This document shows, one piece after another, positions 63,149-64,000 of a stretch of 64,000 nt of DNA (position 1 is the stretch's first letter; each line of letters starts with the position of its first letter). Source of the DNA: Pedobacter psychrophilus (GTDB taxonomy: Bacteria > Bacteroidota > Bacteroidia > Sphingobacteriales > Sphingobacteriaceae); assembly GCF_001652725.1 (NCBI RefSeq), contig NZ_LWHJ01000028.1, positions 310,001 to 374,000 of the forward strand, given 5' to 3'. The position numbers and the translations under genes are program-made. Under the pieces are notes generated by a model, which saw only the letters and a program-made list of their open reading frames with translations, was not told the origin of the DNA and did not search any database.

Positions 63149-64000
63149 TCAACTTTCTTTATCGCCCTGTGGTTCTTTAGGATTTGCAGGATGAGAATCT
63201 TTTAATGATTTAATATAATTCGATACTTCGGACATTTGCTTTGGACTCAATTGTTTTTCCCAGGAAATCATTCCTTTATCGGGCCATCCATATTTAATGG
63301 TTTTAAAAACATCTTTAATTTTTCCTCCGTGTATCCAATATTCATCCGTTAAATTTGGACCTACAACACCTTGCGCATGCTCTCCGTGACAAGCCACACA
63401 ATTTTGTATAAAAGTGGCTTTACCAGCTTTCAATACTTCTACATCGGCAGTTAATTTTACAGAATTTTCATCTACACGGTTAGCAGATTTTGCCAAGAAC
63501 GCTTTTTGATCAGTATCTGCTTGTTTCATTTCTATTGTATATTCTTCATCCTGTAATTTTCCCAATTTAAAAACATGATAGTTTAAGAGGTAAACAAATG
63601 CAAATACGATAGTTCCATAAAAAAGCCACATAAACCATGCAGGTGTAGGATTATCCAACTCTGCAATTCCGTCATATTTGTGATCCATTAAAAGGTCTTT
63701 TTCTTCGGCAATTGGTCTTAAAGAAAGTAGTTTTTCCCAAAGTGACGGTTTTGGTTCAGAAGGCTCTATCGCTAAATCCGATACCGCTGTAGCCATCATT
63801 AACTTTTCCTCTTTAGGTAATAACATATCCGCCATTACTTTAAAAGTTTTCATTAATACCAAACAAACTATGCAGATAAGGGCTAGTGTAAATATAATTG
63901 CACCCAAGGCAATTCCGTTCATTAATTCTGATGTGGTGTAAGCAAAAGAAATATTATGGATACCAAAAAGAAGTACAGAGGTTAAAAATATTTTGCGAAT
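63149..64000 (-). CDS. ccoP: cbb3 oxidase subunit III CcoP, 5' end outside window
   Basis: The frame is open from the stop at 63149 to the window edge at 64000. An internal Met at 63922 gives a 257-residue protein, but the 26 codons before it continue in frame and read RKIFLTSVLLFGIHNISFAY plus TTSEL, a clear signal-peptide-like segment, so the true start is likely beyond the window. One CxxCH haem site (CVACHGEHAQG, about residue 171 counted from Met 63922) is present, plus two membrane segments (GAIIFTLALICIVCLVLM; WFMWLFYGTIVFAFVYLL). Proteobacterial CcoP has two haems; the single-haem form is usual in Bacteroidota. It is the electron-input cytochrome c subunit. Confidence 0.92.
   Translation of the reverse strand: MRKIFLTSVLLFGIHNISFAYTTSELMNGIALGAIIFTLALICIVCLVLMKTFKVMADMLLPKEEKLMMATAVSDLAIEPSEPKPSLWEKLLSLRPIAEEKDLLMDHKYDGIAELDNPTPAWFMWLFYGTIVFAFVYLLNYHVFKLGKLQDEEYTIEMKQADTDQKAFLAKSANRVDENSVKLTADVEVLKAGKATFIQNCVACHGEHAQGVVGPNLTDEYWIHGGKIKDVFKTIKYGWPDKGMISWEKQLSPKQMSEVSNYIKSLKDSHPANPKEPQGDKES

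Noticed and set aside
1-64000. tRNA, rRNA, CRISPR, integrase, insertion sequence or prophage
   Set aside because: I looked in all gaps and found no cloverleaf, no transposase or integrase gene and no spacer array.

Overview
The window looks like chromosomal DNA of a Sphingobacteriaceae-type Bacteroidota, probably close to Pedobacter. The grounds are low G+C, the type IX secretion (T9SS) gene sprA with two proteins carrying T9SS sorting tails, a SusC/SusD pair driven by a FecI/FecR couple, promoters with the Bacteroidota -7 box TAnnTTTG, a cbb3 oxidase cluster with CcoG/FixH, and many lipoproteins with a Cys followed by a short charged or polar stretch. The genus is an inference from family content, not from an rRNA gene; I see no rRNA or tRNA gene.

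Layout. 1-2711: end of a membrane protein gene, a PstS-like lipoprotein and a TPR protein. 2765-6588 (minus): dtd with a MazG-like gene, an RNase G/E gene, a 29-residue basic ribosomal-type protein, a TPR protein and an HU-type DNA-binding protein. 6758-9168: mutY and ssb (plus), then dapF (minus) broken by one frameshift. 9276-11793: ECF sigma factor, a probable membrane anti-sigma partner and a DUF4097-like surface protein, with overlapping reading frames and an ECF-type promoter in front. 11891-14187: TerC and radA, with dispersed palindromic repeats on both sides of radA. 14513-24464 (minus): malic enzyme, ruvA and the 2344-residue SprA, apparently one operon.

24687-30895 is a surface-protein operon: a T9SS-tailed protein, a 1212-residue protein with 33 exact 26-residue repeats and a phage-tail-fibre-like C-terminus, a formylglycine-generating-enzyme fold protein without the catalytic Cys, and a small protein of four 27-residue GGSGYGDQQ repeats. 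30954-34915: SDR, dipeptide epimerase, an Ada-like alkyltransferase, a degraded RelE-type toxin-antitoxin pair and alkB. 35052-40380: lipoprotein, a dense block of hairpin repeats, a PIG-L deacetylase, a 20-codon ORF and a PQQ-propeller protein. 40461-43956: shortened FAD monooxygenase-like protein with a tetrapyrrole-methylase-fold methyltransferase, then a DUF6600 protein.

44086-57877 reads as one uptake locus: FecI sigma, FecR, SusC with an STN signalling domain, SusD, a DUF5689 lipoprotein, a calcineurin-type phosphoesterase, a glycerophosphodiester phosphodiesterase, a T9SS-secreted two-repeat protein and a phospholipase D-family lipoprotein. Together these suggest sensing, cleavage and import of a phosphodiester-containing substrate; the substrate is unknown. 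58025-60541 is a GAF/PAS hybrid-input histidine kinase. 60557-64000 (minus) is the cbb3 oxidase tail: ccoP (running off the window edge), ccoG, fixH and a TauE/SafE-type membrane protein.
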